A DNA stretch of 38,069 nt from Candidatus Gastranaerophilales bacterium. GTDB lineage: Bacteria > Cyanobacteriota > Vampirovibrionia > Gastranaerophilales > Gastranaerophilaceae. Position 1 is the stretch's first letter; every line of letters starts with the position of its first letter. The notes below the pieces were generated by a model. The model had not been told where the DNA came from and made no database searches. It was given only the letters and a program-made list of their open reading frames with translations. Location of the stretch: the NCBI GenBank assembly GCA_944322865.1, contig CALUQJ010000010.1, forward strand, positions 1-38,069. Direction: 5' to 3'. The position numbers and the translations under genes are program-made. Shown one piece after another: positions 7,895 to 15,990 of this stretch.

Positions 7895-9495
7895 TATTTC
7901 ACCCATAAACTTTCTATTTTAGCCACAATCTGCGTTATTTCATCAATGCTGAAATTTTCGGTATCATTGTTATATTGAATGGTAAAATAATATTCATAAA
8001 TGCTTTTGCGCAATATAAATTTAAAGAACATCTGTTTAAAAGTATTACTGTTATAGATATTATATAGTATTTCTGCTTCTTTAGGAGCACCGGTTATAAG
8101 TTTAAGGTAAGAGCAATTCAATATTTTGCGGCTCCAAACTTCTTTTTCTTCCTTATAAAAAATTCTATCAACATTCAGGTCTACAATTTGGTCAAAATCA
8201 ACCTCTGCACCGCTTTTTAGTTGAGTATTTAAGTCTTTTATAAACTCTTCAAATTCATCGCTGTAGTGTGCATCCATAAACCAGTGAACCATAAAATCAG
8301 CATTTAGCGTTGAATTAAATTCATCCATAGTCAATTCATGCTTATCTAACATATTATCAAGAATTGTCTTTATGGGGCGTCTGTCAAATTCAATATCTGC
8401 CAGCAAATTTTTCCAGCAGACATATTCATAAGGCAAACGGCTTTGTTTTGATTTTTGTGCGGTTAATTCTGCGTTATAAAGTAGTGTGCGGAAGTTTTCC
8501 GGTGAAATTTCAAGAGATTTTTCTTCTCTGTAAAATCTATCTATAATTGTATCGCATTCAAACTTAGACAATTCGTTGAAGCCGAAACAATCTTTAATAC
8601 CGCAATATTCATTTAGCACAATTGCAACAAACTGGATTTTATAATTTTCGTTTATCCTTGAAAAAATCATTGCCTGATTCCCCTGTCCGTCCGGATAAGT
8701 CAAATTCAGGCGGTAAGGACGTGAAGTTGACAAAAGTTTTTTGTAGTATTCAAGTGAATTATCTTCACGTATTCCTGCAAGTTTTAGCATGGAAATATTT
8801 TTTTTGATAAGCGGTTTAATCTCATCATTCATTAAATCTATAGATGAACTCAGTGCATGATAAGCAAGCAGGGATTTTGATTCTCCTAATAGTTTAAGTG
8901 CTTCTTTTCCCACCTCACTATCCGGTTGTGACAGAAATACAGGGATTAGAATATTAGCAAGCTCATCTCCTGAATAATCATTATTCAATGAACGCAAGAG
9001 AGTTAGTTTATCATCATCTGAGAGTGCCTGTATAAAATCCAGAAAATCAATCTGAACCTCCGGATTAATTATCGCTTTATCAAGAAGTTTCTGAGTGTCC
9101 CTGTCAACAAGTTCATCAGTATTAAGATATTCTTCGCATTCCTCATAAGACCATTCAGTATCAAGTTCCCGCAGAAAATCAAGCGCAAAAATCTTCATTG
9201 CGCTTGTACTCATATTGTTTTTTATAATTGACCACAGATGATTTATCAAAACTTCGTGTTTTGCATAGCGCATTAATAAAAATTTTACAATACCTACATT
9301 TTCCGGCATTATATTCGGAATTTCTTTAAATAAAAGTTTTGTAATTATATTCTTATCATTTTGCAAATCAAGTGTTCTGTAATGAATTTCGTAACTTGCA
9401 AAATCCTTTACATCATGAAGTTTTGAAATAAGAGAAGTTATTTCAGCCTTGATTTCAAACGGATTAAGTTGTTTAACACTACTGTCGTTAATCAT
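7894..9495 (-). CDS. Unknown 533-residue helical-repeat-like protein
   Basis: I do not recognise this protein. It has no signal peptide or membrane segment and is rich in acidic and leucine residues. The first half reads as successive amphipathic helices in the style of HEAT/ARM repeats (for example DDKLTLLRSLNNDYSGDELANILIPVFLSQPDSEVGKEALKLLGES). The second half is less regular and contains RPYRLNLTYPDGQGNQAMIFSRI, which could be a beta-rich element. It overlaps the zinc-finger gene upstream by ATGA and ruvX downstream by TAATG, so all three are translationally coupled. That tight coupling suggests a shared or stoichiometric role with the ClpX-type zinc finger, but the sequence gives no direct function. 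Confidence 0.6.
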   Translation of the reverse strand: MINDSSVKQLNPFEIKAEITSLISKLHDVKDFASYEIHYRTLDLQNDKNIITKLLFKEIPNIMPENVGIVKFLLMRYAKHEVLINHLWSIIKNNMSTSAMKIFALDFLRELDTEWSYEECEEYLNTDELVDRDTQKLLDKAIINPEVQIDFLDFIQALSDDDKLTLLRSLNNDYSGDELANILIPVFLSQPDSEVGKEALKLLGESKSLLAYHALSSSIDLMNDEIKPLIKKNISMLKLAGIREDNSLEYYKKLLSTSRPYRLNLTYPDGQGNQAMIFSRINENYKIQFVAIVLNEYCGIKDCFGFNELSKFECDTIIDRFYREEKSLEISPENFRTLLYNAELTAQKSKQSRLPYEYVCWKNLLADIEFDRRPIKTILDNMLDKHELTMDEFNSTLNADFMVHWFMDAHYSDEFEEFIKDLNTQLKSGAEVDFDQIVDLNVDRIFYKEEKEVWSRKILNCSYLKLITGAPKEAEILYNIYNSNTFKQMFFKFILRKSIYEYYFTIQYNNDTENFSIDEITQIVAKIESLWVK

Positions 9496-9770
9496 CTTCT
9501 TGCTTTACCCCAAAATGCATCAAGAATTTGCTGTGCTTCTGCTGACGGCATTCTATCATTTAAGATAAGATATTGAACAGCAATCATAGCGCATTCAGAA
9601 CATATATTAACCCCCGGTCCTTTAACCATTTTCAAAACCTGGGTATTCGGACGGTGACAAAAACTGCAATACACAAGATCATCTTCATGGTTTTCTTCGT
9701 GATGAGAATGTTTTTCCTTAACCTCTTTGTGTTTTGCGGCTCCTAATTTAACAACTTTTTCTTCAGACAT
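9492..9770 (-). CDS. Free-standing ClpX-type zinc-finger protein
   Basis: This 92-residue protein carries the ClpX zinc-binding domain without any ClpX ATPase. Cysteines at residues 35, 38, 57 and 60 form CX2CX18CX2C, exactly the ClpX spacing, inside the sequence VYCSFCHRPNTQVLKMVKGPGVNICSEC that follows the ClpX consensus. A His/Lys/Glu-rich tail precedes the finger, and a short helical tail (SAEAQQILDAFWGKARR) follows. In ClpX this domain dimerises and binds substrates and adaptors. Here it could act as a detached adaptor or decoy, or simply as a zinc-binding protein. It is the first gene of the operon, with AAGGAG upstream of its ATG, and overlaps the next gene by four bases. Confidence 0.85.
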   Translation of the reverse strand: MSEEKVVKLGAAKHKEVKEKHSHHEENHEDDLVYCSFCHRPNTQVLKMVKGPGVNICSECAMIAVQYLILNDRMPSAEAQQILDAFWGKARR

Positions 9771-9790
9771 GGATGTACTCCTTTGTTCTA

Positions 9791-9820
9791 ATTGTAACTT
9801 AAATTTATAAAATTTGCCAA
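9791..9820 (-). promoter_or_regulatory. Promoter of the zinc finger-to-histidine kinase operon
   Basis: On the minus strand TTGGCA (9820-9815) and TACAAT (9796-9791) are 18 bases apart. AAGGAG then precedes ATG 9770. The -35 box overlaps the -35 box of the divergent promoter in the palindromic TTGCCAA at 9814-9820. Confidence 0.6.
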
Positions 9821-9842
9821 ATTTTTTAACTTATCTTATAAT
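9814..9842 (+). promoter_or_regulatory. Promoter of the TPR lipoprotein-lgt operon
   Basis: TTGCCA (9814-9819) and TATAAT (9837-9842) are separated by 17 bases, a near-consensus sigma-70 promoter about 40 bases before ATG 9882. Confidence 0.75.
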
Positions 9843-9881
9843 AATAGTTACAAACATAAATAAGATGAGGGTGATGATAGC

Positions 9882-10472
9882 ATGAAAAAATTATTTTTGC
9901 TACTAAGTGTACTTATAATTTCAGTAATTACAACAGCTTGCATTAACAATTTTGCTGTGCAGGAGCTTAACAATAAAGCGCAAGGCTTTATGAATGAGGG
10001 GGATTATCAGAATGCGATTGAACGCTTAAAATCCAGCATTGACCTTGATCCTTCTATATTTGAATCACATTATAATCTTGCTGTTGCCTACACTAAAGCA
10101 GAAGATTACGCAAATGCTATAAAAGTTTATAATGATGCAATAAAGCTTAAACCTGATTTTGCAGATACATATTACTCTCTTGCCGTTTGTGAAGAAAATC
10201 TCGCAAGCGACCTTATAAATACATTTGTCCATATAGATGAAAGCGGTAATATAGTTAAAGCAGCTCAAACAGATGAAAATTCAACGATTCAGGAACAGCA
10301 AGCCTCTGAGCAGGATAAAAATTATGCACTTGAACTTTTAAAAAGCGCAGTAACTCATTATCAAACCTATCTTGAAAAAGCTCCTGATGCTAAAGATATC
10401 GAAACAGTAAATTCCAAAATTGAACTCTTAAACCAAAAAATAGAAGAATATTCCGCTCAGGAGATACAATAA
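9882..10472 (+). CDS. TPR-containing lipoprotein
   Basis: The 196-residue product starts with a lipoprotein signal peptide: MKK, a hydrophobic stretch to residue 17, then the lipobox-like TTAC with lipidation expected on Cys 20. At least two TPR units follow (about residues 28-95; NYAIERLKSSIDLDP-like and ANAIKVYNDAIKLKPDFADTYYSLA). A less regular helical C-terminus contains a third candidate repeat (YALELLKSAVTHYQTYLEKAPDA). TPR lipoproteins usually scaffold envelope assemblies; the partner is not evident. The gene ends at the base before the GTG start of lgt, the enzyme that would lipidate it. GAGGGTGAT precedes the ATG. Confidence 0.85.
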   Translation: MKKLFLLLSVLIISVITTACINNFAVQELNNKAQGFMNEGDYQNAIERLKSSIDLDPSIFESHYNLAVAYTKAEDYANAIKVYNDAIKLKPDFADTYYSLAVCEENLASDLINTFVHIDESGNIVKAAQTDENSTIQEQQASEQDKNYALELLKSAVTHYQTYLEKAPDAKDIETVNSKIELLNQKIEEYSAQEIQ

Positions 10473-11264
10473 GTGTTTCAATCTCCCGGTGATATCGCTT
10501 TTTATATCGGCAGCATGCCGGTCTATTATTACGGTTTAATCCTTGCTATTGCGGCATTTACCGGATTTTATGCCGCTTATAAACTATATGCAGAATTTTT
10601 AAATCCGGATGATGCAGAAAAAATACTGGATATGGCGCCTATACTCATACTCGCTGGAATTTTCGGAGCACGTTTATACTACTGTATTGTTAACTATTCT
10701 TATTATATTATACATCCGCTTGAAGTATTCAACATAAGACAGGGCGGCTTATCTATCCACGGGATGATTTTAGGCGGTATTATTGCATTGTACTTTTGCG
10801 TTAAGCATTATAAAATAGACTTTTTGCGAACACTTGATGTTATGGCATGCGGAACATCTCTTGCGCAAGCCATAGGACGCTGGGGAAATTTCTTTAATTC
10901 AGAAGCCTTTGGCATGCCGACAAATCTGCCCTGGAAATTATATATTCCGATTGCGCATCGTCCGCAAGAATTTATCCGGCATGAATACTTTCATCCGACT
11001 TTTTTGTATGAAAGCATATTGGATTTAGCTATATTCACAATACTGTATTTGATTTTGCGCCGCCATAAAATACAAAAAGGTATTTTGTTCGGTATATATT
11101 TGCTTTTATACTCATTTGTCAGAATAGGAGTTGAATATTTGCGTGTAGACAGTATTTTATACATAAGTGGCATTCCGGTAGCACAATGGGTTTCTATATG
11201 GATTATTATAATTGCACTTTTCTATCTGGGATTTTTATTACGCAATACTGAAAGCAGCAATTGA
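10473..11264 (+). CDS. lgt: Prolipoprotein diacylglyceryl transferase
   Basis: Lgt transfers diacylglycerol from phosphatidylglycerol to the lipobox cysteine of prolipoproteins in the cytoplasmic membrane. The 263-residue product has about seven hydrophobic segments and the family motifs: VYYYGL near residue 17, RQGGLSIHGMILGG (about 89-102), the Lgt signature GRWGNFFNSEAFG (about 135-147) and HPTFLYES. The GTG start directly follows the TAA of the lipoprotein gene, with AGGAGA inside that gene, so the two are coupled. Length and motifs are normal. Confidence 0.97.
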   Translation: MFQSPGDIAFYIGSMPVYYYGLILAIAAFTGFYAAYKLYAEFLNPDDAEKILDMAPILILAGIFGARLYYCIVNYSYYIIHPLEVFNIRQGGLSIHGMILGGIIALYFCVKHYKIDFLRTLDVMACGTSLAQAIGRWGNFFNSEAFGMPTNLPWKLYIPIAHRPQEFIRHEYFHPTFLYESILDLAIFTILYLILRRHKIQKGILFGIYLLLYSFVRIGVEYLRVDSILYISGIPVAQWVSIWIIIIALFYLGFLLRNTESSN

Positions 11265-11295
11265 TTTTTTAAATTGTTTTTTTCATAATATCAAT

Positions 11296-12447
11296 ATGAT
11301 TAGATTTAATAAAAAACACCCCCGAATATGGCTTTCTGGAGCGCATTTTGTAAATGATATTTCAACCGGCATGCTTAATCCTATTATGCCGTTTATCTCT
11401 GCTAAATTAGGCATATCTATGGCAATAGCAACAGTTGTGCTGAGCATTTCTAATATAGCGGCAAATATTTTACAGCCGGTTTTCGGGTATTTTGCTGATA
11501 ATATCCAAAGACGCGCTTTTATTTTTTGGGGACTTGTCATGTCCTCAATCTTTATTCCGTTTGCGCCGATTGCTCCAAATATCAAAATTCTAATGCTCTG
11601 TATTATTCTTGGCAGCATCGGCTCCAGCATTTTTCACCCTCAGGCTCTCGGATTAATTACAAAATTCTCTGGTAACGAAAATGTTTCAACTAAAGTCGGA
11701 ATTTTTATAGCTATGGGCTCGTTAGGATTTTCCTGCGGTCCGATTATTTCAGCTTTCATAACCCAGTATTTAGGACTCGGTAAAATTCCGTTTATATCAA
11801 TTTTAGGGCTAAGCTGGGCTTATCTGATGTTTTTTATGGTTCCTAATGTTGTTGAAATTACCGGTAAAACCGCGCACATAAAATTCAAAACTGCCTTCAA
11901 AAATATTATTGCAAATTCCCGTCTTCGCCTCCTCACTGTAATATCAATATTGAAAACATTAATTACAACGTCATGCTCTATTCTGCTTCCGTTTTTATGG
12001 AAGGATCTCGGGCATACGCCTTCATATATCGGTATCGCACTCTTTTTGTTTATTGCAGCCGGAGCGGTCGGGTCTTTTATCAGCGGAACTGTTGAAAAGA
12101 AATTAGGTTATAAATTTGTACTGTATTTTTCGATGATTTCTACATTACCACTGATGATATTATTTATGATGACATATTCTGCACACCCGATATTATCCAT
12201 GATTATATTCGGATTTATGGGGCTTTTCACAATGATGGCAACTCCGATTATTATGGTTACTGCGCAGGGCGTTATTCCAGAATACAAAAGTATAATAGCA
12301 GGTATTATAAACGGATTTTCCTGGGGAATTGTTGCAATATTTATGTCTATGGCGGGCTTCTGGGCACAGGCACAGGGAATTATGACAGTATTGCTGATTG
12401 TAGCCTGTATTCCGGCTGTTTGCTCTCCTGTCATTAAAAAATTATAG
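11296..12447 (+). CDS. MFS transporter, fosmidomycin-resistance (FSR)-like
   Basis: This is a polytopic membrane protein of about 383 residues with roughly twelve hydrophobic segments, of the major facilitator superfamily. The opening RIWLSGAHFVNDISTGMLNPIMPFI and the segment SIGSSIFHPQALGLI resemble the FSR subfamily, whose characterised member exports fosmidomycin. The natural substrate cannot be read from sequence. The frame is open back to 11212, overlapping lgt, but ATG 11296 is preferred because it removes an unlikely 28-residue extension encoded within lgt. No good ribosome binding site is visible at either position. It is likely co-transcribed with lgt. No terminator is evident downstream. 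Confidence 0.85.
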   Translation: MIRFNKKHPRIWLSGAHFVNDISTGMLNPIMPFISAKLGISMAIATVVLSISNIAANILQPVFGYFADNIQRRAFIFWGLVMSSIFIPFAPIAPNIKILMLCIILGSIGSSIFHPQALGLITKFSGNENVSTKVGIFIAMGSLGFSCGPIISAFITQYLGLGKIPFISILGLSWAYLMFFMVPNVVEITGKTAHIKFKTAFKNIIANSRLRLLTVISILKTLITTSCSILLPFLWKDLGHTPSYIGIALFLFIAAGAVGSFISGTVEKKLGYKFVLYFSMISTLPLMILFMMTYSAHPILSMIIFGFMGLFTMMATPIIMVTAQGVIPEYKSIIAGIINGFSWGIVAIFMSMAGFWAQAQGIMTVLLIVACIPAVCSPVIKKL

Positions 12448-12503
12448 CAAGTGGCACATCTTCAGCACACAGACCACTCTTTCCCCTAAAAGAAATCCAC
12501 CCT

Positions 12504-12779
12504 TTATGCTAGTACAGACAAAGATTTTTGTTCATTTTTTTCGTGCTTTTGAGCCATTTTGTCTTGCAGATAAGCTAATTTGTAGGTTAATTTATTAGTT
12601 AATAAATCAAGAGATAACTTTTTATCCATTTTATTCAGCATAGCCAAATCGTGTTCCCCGCCAAATGTATGAGTGTTATTTGCAGCATTCATCATGTTAT
12701 TTGACGCCTGCATCATACCGAACGCTGAATTATTCATTTGAGTTATTGCGTTAAAACGCGCGATGGAAGAAACTAACAT
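12504..12779 (-). CDS. Orphan 91-residue protein
   Basis: No family is recognised. The N-terminal half is rich in Asn, Met, Ala and Ser (NSAFGMMQASNNMMNAANN, residues 17-35). The C-terminal half is a charged amphipathic helix (KKLSLDLLTNKLTYKLAYLQDKMAQKHEKNEQ) that could form a coiled coil. No signal peptide is present. It is judged real because AGGAG precedes the ATG at good spacing and a sigma-70-like promoter with a 17-base spacer lies just upstream. The layout is reminiscent of small secreted or structural proteins, but that is only an impression. Confidence 0.65.
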   Translation of the reverse strand: MLVSSIARFNAITQMNNSAFGMMQASNNMMNAANNTHTFGGEHDLAMLNKMDKKLSLDLLTNKLTYKLAYLQDKMAQKHEKNEQKSLSVLA

Positions 12780-12811
12780 TCCTAACTCCTACATGTCTAA
12801 CCTACTTAACT

Positions 12812-12840
12812 ATAATAGAACATTTTTTTCTAAAAATCAA
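12812..12840 (-). promoter_or_regulatory. Promoter of the orphan 91-residue gene
   Basis: On the minus strand TTGATT (12840-12835) and TATTAT (12817-12812) are 17 bases apart, about 33 bases before ATG 12779. Confidence 0.55.
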
Positions 12841-12957
12841 TAGTTATGTTAAAAAAATTCAGGATAATTTTAAATTTAGTATTACTATTAGATTGTCTGG
12901 CTATTTGTATAGTTAAGAAATGTAACGAAAAATGTAATAGATGAAATCAGAATGAGA

Positions 12958-12977
12958 GTATATACTTTATATATATA
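12958..12977 (+). promoter_or_regulatory. Shared GTATATAC element, copy 1 (gene-less)
   Basis: The core GTATATACTTTATATATATA, followed by AAGAGAGAGTATAA, is the same element found upstream of the three orphan genes at 27047, 28707 and 29683. Here no start codon follows at the usual distance of 44-47 bases; about 80 bases later comes a terminator hairpin. The upstream CAATTTTTTAAA block seen with copies 3 and 4 is absent. Confidence 0.7.
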
Positions 12978-12984
12978 AAGAGAG

Positions 12985-13087
12985 AGTATAAAAAATATTA
13001 TCCGTTTAAAAAAAAGAGAGAACAAATTCCTACCTTCCTAAAAAACAAGTATTTAAAAAGCCCCTTTATTCAAGGGGCATTTTTTTA
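12985..13087 (+). ncRNA. Candidate small non-coding transcript
   Basis: Between regulatory element copy 1 and the terminator at 13055-13087 lies about 100 bases with no ATG or GTG start behind a ribosome binding site. An element used as a promoter elsewhere in the window, followed by a strong hairpin with a T-run on the same strand, is the layout of a small RNA gene. A decayed fourth member of the orphan family that has lost its coding region would look the same. Either way this is inferred only from layout. Confidence 0.3.
13055..13087. terminator. Bidirectional Rho-independent terminator
   Basis: GCCCCTT (13060-13066) pairs with AAGGGGC (13072-13078) around a five-base loop. It is flanked by an A-run on the left and a T-run on the right, so it can work on both strands. 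It lies 15 bases past the pyk stop codon and would end pyk on the minus strand. Confidence 0.9.
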
Positions 13088-13101
13088 TCTAAAAAGTGTT
13101 T

Positions 13102-14541
13102 TTATCTTGCAGTACCAATCTGATGAATTTTGATAAAATTAGTACCACCAACCATAAGGTTAGGAACAGAACCGGTTACAATTACGAGGTCATCGTAATT
13201 TAGACTTGTTTCGTGAACCAAAAATTCATCCAATTTTTGCAGAGTTGGTCTGTCAATTTTAATTTCTGTGAAATTAAAACTAATTGGCAAAACGCTTCTG
13301 TATAATTTAATAGCGCGCAGTGTGTGTTCATCCGGACAGCATGCCAGTATCGGAACACTAAGACGTGCTTCAGAGAGGAATATTGGTGTGAACCCACTTC
13401 CCGTAAGTGCAACAACAGCTTTTACATTCATTTTCTTAGTCATATCAGCGATAGACATGCCGATAGCCATAGCCTGTGAATTTTTTTCTTCATCAACCAT
13501 TTTGCGCGGAAATTTATTTTTTCTGCAAAAAGTACTGTTTTCGGTTGTAATAGCAATTTTATGCATCATATTAACAGCTTCAACAGGATAAGCGCCCATT
13601 GCGGTTTCGCCGGAGAGCATAATCGCATCTGTTCCGTCAAGAATTGCGTTTGCAACATCGGATGTTTCAGCACGTGTCGGAATTGGATTTTCTGTCATGC
13701 TTTCAAGCATCTGAGTTGCAACGATAACAACTTTACGTTTTTGATTTGCTTTTCTGATTATGTTCTTTTGTACAATCGGAACTTGTTCGGTTGATATTTC
13801 GATACCGAGATCACCTCTTGCGACCATTATGCCGTCAGAGGCTTCGATGATATTATCAATGTTATTAACAGCCTGAGGTTTTTCTATTTTAGAAATAATT
13901 CTTATGTCGCTGTTTTTAGATTTTAATATTTCTCTAAGCTGGATAACATCTTTGGCTTCACGAACAAAAGACAAGCCAAGATAATCGATTTTGTTTTTTA
14001 CTGCAAAATCGACAAAAGTAAGATCTCTTTCAGTAAGAACATTGATACTGCCTGTTGCGCCCGGGATATTTATGCCTTTTCTTTGTTTTAAAATGCCGTC
14101 TGTTAAAACTTTGGCACTTATAATATCACCGTTAACTCCGGTTGCTTCAAATTGCAATTTACCGTCATCAATAAGAAATTTTTCACCTATTTTAATGTCT
14201 TTTGCAATACCTTCATAGTCAACAGGAATGATGCCGTCAACCATTTCAGAGGCATGCCGGAATCTTAAAATTTCGCCTTTTTTAATTTCAATAGAATCTT
14301 TAAGCAGCCCGACGCGTATTTTAGGACCTTGTAGATCCAGCAAAATCGGAATAAGAGTGTGTTCTTCTTTTTCCAGCTCTCTTATACAATCGAGATTTTT
14401 TTGATGAAACTCCTGATCGCCATGTGAAGAGTTTATTCTGAACATGGTAACTCCGGCTTCATACAACTTTTTAATCATTTCTTTACTGCTTGATGCAGGG
14501 CCTAATGTGGCCACTATCTTTGTCATAGTATAACTATCCAT
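13102..14541 (-). CDS. pyk: Pyruvate kinase
   Basis: Pyruvate kinase makes pyruvate and ATP from phosphoenolpyruvate and ADP at the end of glycolysis. The 479-residue length is typical. Motifs are all present: MTKIVATLGPAS at the start, DLQGPKIRVG, the active-site SKIEKPQAV, MVARGDLGIEI, and the TRAETSDVANAILDGTDAIMLSGETA region. A C-terminal allosteric-type domain follows (VVALTGSGFTPIFLSEARLSVPILA). No extra PEP-utiliser domain is attached. AAAGGA precedes the ATG, and the gene has its own terminator, so it is monocistronic. It diverges from the SLH protein gene. Confidence 0.97.
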   Translation of the reverse strand: MDSYTMTKIVATLGPASSSKEMIKKLYEAGVTMFRINSSHGDQEFHQKNLDCIRELEKEEHTLIPILLDLQGPKIRVGLLKDSIEIKKGEILRFRHASEMVDGIIPVDYEGIAKDIKIGEKFLIDDGKLQFEATGVNGDIISAKVLTDGILKQRKGINIPGATGSINVLTERDLTFVDFAVKNKIDYLGLSFVREAKDVIQLREILKSKNSDIRIISKIEKPQAVNNIDNIIEASDGIMVARGDLGIEISTEQVPIVQKNIIRKANQKRKVVIVATQMLESMTENPIPTRAETSDVANAILDGTDAIMLSGETAMGAYPVEAVNMMHKIAITTENSTFCRKNKFPRKMVDEEKNSQAMAIGMSIADMTKKMNVKAVVALTGSGFTPIFLSEARLSVPILACCPDEHTLRAIKLYRSVLPISFNFTEIKIDRPTLQKLDEFLVHETSLNYDDLVIVTGSVPNLMVGGTNFIKIHQIGTAR

Positions 14542-14577
14542 ATTTGTCCTTTCTAACCAGTGTTTTATGATAGGGTG

Positions 14578-14606
14578 TTTACAAATTTCTATTTACATGA
14601 TATATT
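14578..14606 (+). promoter_or_regulatory. Promoter of the SLH protein gene
   Basis: TTTACA (14578-14583) and TATATT (14601-14606) have a 17-base spacer. The ribosome binding site GAGGAAG lies just before ATG 14651. The short leader of about 38 bases and this good promoter fit an abundant envelope protein. Confidence 0.6.
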
Positions 14607-14650
14607 ATACATGAAAAATTTGTTTTACTGGTAATATGAGGAAGTAAAAG

Positions 14651-15931
14651 ATGAGAAAATTTTTAGCAGGAGTTATGACATGTGGTTTGTTAGCCATCAG
14701 CGCTGCTTTGCCGGCATTCGCTGAAGATGTCACAATCTCCGACGTTGCACAGGATTACTGGGCACGCAACGAGATTGTCAGTGTTGTTTCAAACAACGTC
14801 ATGACACTTACAGACGGTAAATTTAATCCTGAAGATACCGTTAAAAGAGCTGATTTTGTCAGCGCATTGTTAATCGTTCTTGGTAACGATAAGATGAACG
14901 TAACCGTTGGTAACAAGTACAGTGACGTAAGATCATCTGATGTTTTCTACAAAGATATTTTACGTTCTGACCAGTTAGGTCTGGTTTACGGTTATCCAAA
15001 CGGTACATTCAAACCAAAACAAGACATGCTTAGATCAGAAGCTCAATCTGTAATGGGTCATATTATTGACAAAGAAGTTACTGATTACTCTATATTGGAA
15101 CAGTATGGTGATTACGTAGATATCCCGGGCTGGGCTAAGTATTCTTATGCAAAAACTTTGACTTATGGTATTTTTGTAAACTATCCTGATGAAAACGAAT
15201 TACGTCCTAACGATGAATTAACAAGAGCAGAAGCTGCTGTTCTTTTAGCAAGACTCAACGAAAAATTAGGCGTTGTACAAAAAAGATTCTTAGGACCAGA
15301 AAAAGTAATTGCTGTTGAACACCTTGATCAATCAAGAAAAGCAACAAATGATGAAGTTAAAGTAACCAATTACAAAAACATTGTAATGGCAGGTAATGCA
15401 TTAAAACTTGCTTTTGATGAAAAATTCTTATCAGAAGATCATCAGGTTGGCGATGTTGTTTATTTTGTAGCACCTGAAGATATTTGTACAGAAGAAGGTA
15501 CACTGGTTGTTCCTGCAAATACTAAATTCTATGCACAAATTACAGACATCAAAGAACCGCAATGGTTTAACAAAAACGCAAGAGTGTATCTGCAATTAAC
15601 ACAAATTATTCTGCCAAACGGCGAAACAGCACCTTTTGTTGCTAAACCGGCAACAAAAGACAATTCATTGCACGAAGGACCTTGGATGACAACCGGTAAA
15701 CTTGTATTATGCACAGTAACCGGCGGTGTCATCGGCGGCGGTATCGGTACAGGTATTGCATTTATTCCTGATCCTGTAAAAGTAGGCACAGGTATTGCTA
15801 TTGGTACACCTGTCGGCGCTGCTGTCGGGTTGATTACAGGACTTGTAACTCCTGGGCTTGAATATCACGCTAAACAAGGTGAAGAAGTTGTTGTAATACT
15901 TTGTGAAGATGCAAATATCAAAAGACAATAG
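14651..15931 (+). CDS. SLH-domain envelope protein with glycine-zipper C-terminus
   Basis: The 426-residue product has a Sec signal peptide (cleavage expected after PAFA, residue 24). Three S-layer homology repeats follow, at about residues 27-70, 88-140 and 150-203 (DYWARNEIVSVVSNNVM, FYKDILRSDQLGLVYGYPNGTFKPKQDMLRSEA, WAKYSYAKTLTYGIFVNYPDENELRPNDELTRAEAAVLLARL). SLH domains bind pyruvylated wall polymers at the cell surface. The middle region is unassigned and probably beta-rich. The C-terminus has a glycine-rich hydrophobic stretch (about 360-410) of the glycine-zipper type, which may insert in a membrane. Codon choice looks more uniform than in neighbouring genes, as expected for strong expression. 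A terminator follows. Confidence 0.92.
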   Translation: MRKFLAGVMTCGLLAISAALPAFAEDVTISDVAQDYWARNEIVSVVSNNVMTLTDGKFNPEDTVKRADFVSALLIVLGNDKMNVTVGNKYSDVRSSDVFYKDILRSDQLGLVYGYPNGTFKPKQDMLRSEAQSVMGHIIDKEVTDYSILEQYGDYVDIPGWAKYSYAKTLTYGIFVNYPDENELRPNDELTRAEAAVLLARLNEKLGVVQKRFLGPEKVIAVEHLDQSRKATNDEVKVTNYKNIVMAGNALKLAFDEKFLSEDHQVGDVVYFVAPEDICTEEGTLVVPANTKFYAQITDIKEPQWFNKNARVYLQLTQIILPNGETAPFVAKPATKDNSLHEGPWMTTGKLVLCTVTGGVIGGGIGTGIAFIPDPVKVGTGIAIGTPVGAAVGLITGLVTPGLEYHAKQGEEVVVILCEDANIKRQ

Positions 15932-15963
15932 TTAATTCTCTTTAAATTGCTTATATGACTGGA

Positions 15964-15990
15964 AAGCGGTTGAAATTTCAGCCGCTTTTT
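15964..15990 (+). terminator. Rho-independent terminator of the SLH gene
   Basis: AAGCGG (15964-15969) and CCGCTT (15982-15987) form the base of a long stem that continues through TGAAA/TTTCA, followed by a T-run. Confidence 0.88.

Noticed and set aside
13200-13794. Several frames opposite pyruvate kinase
   Set aside because: Shadow frames of a clearly conserved gene, without ribosome binding sites.
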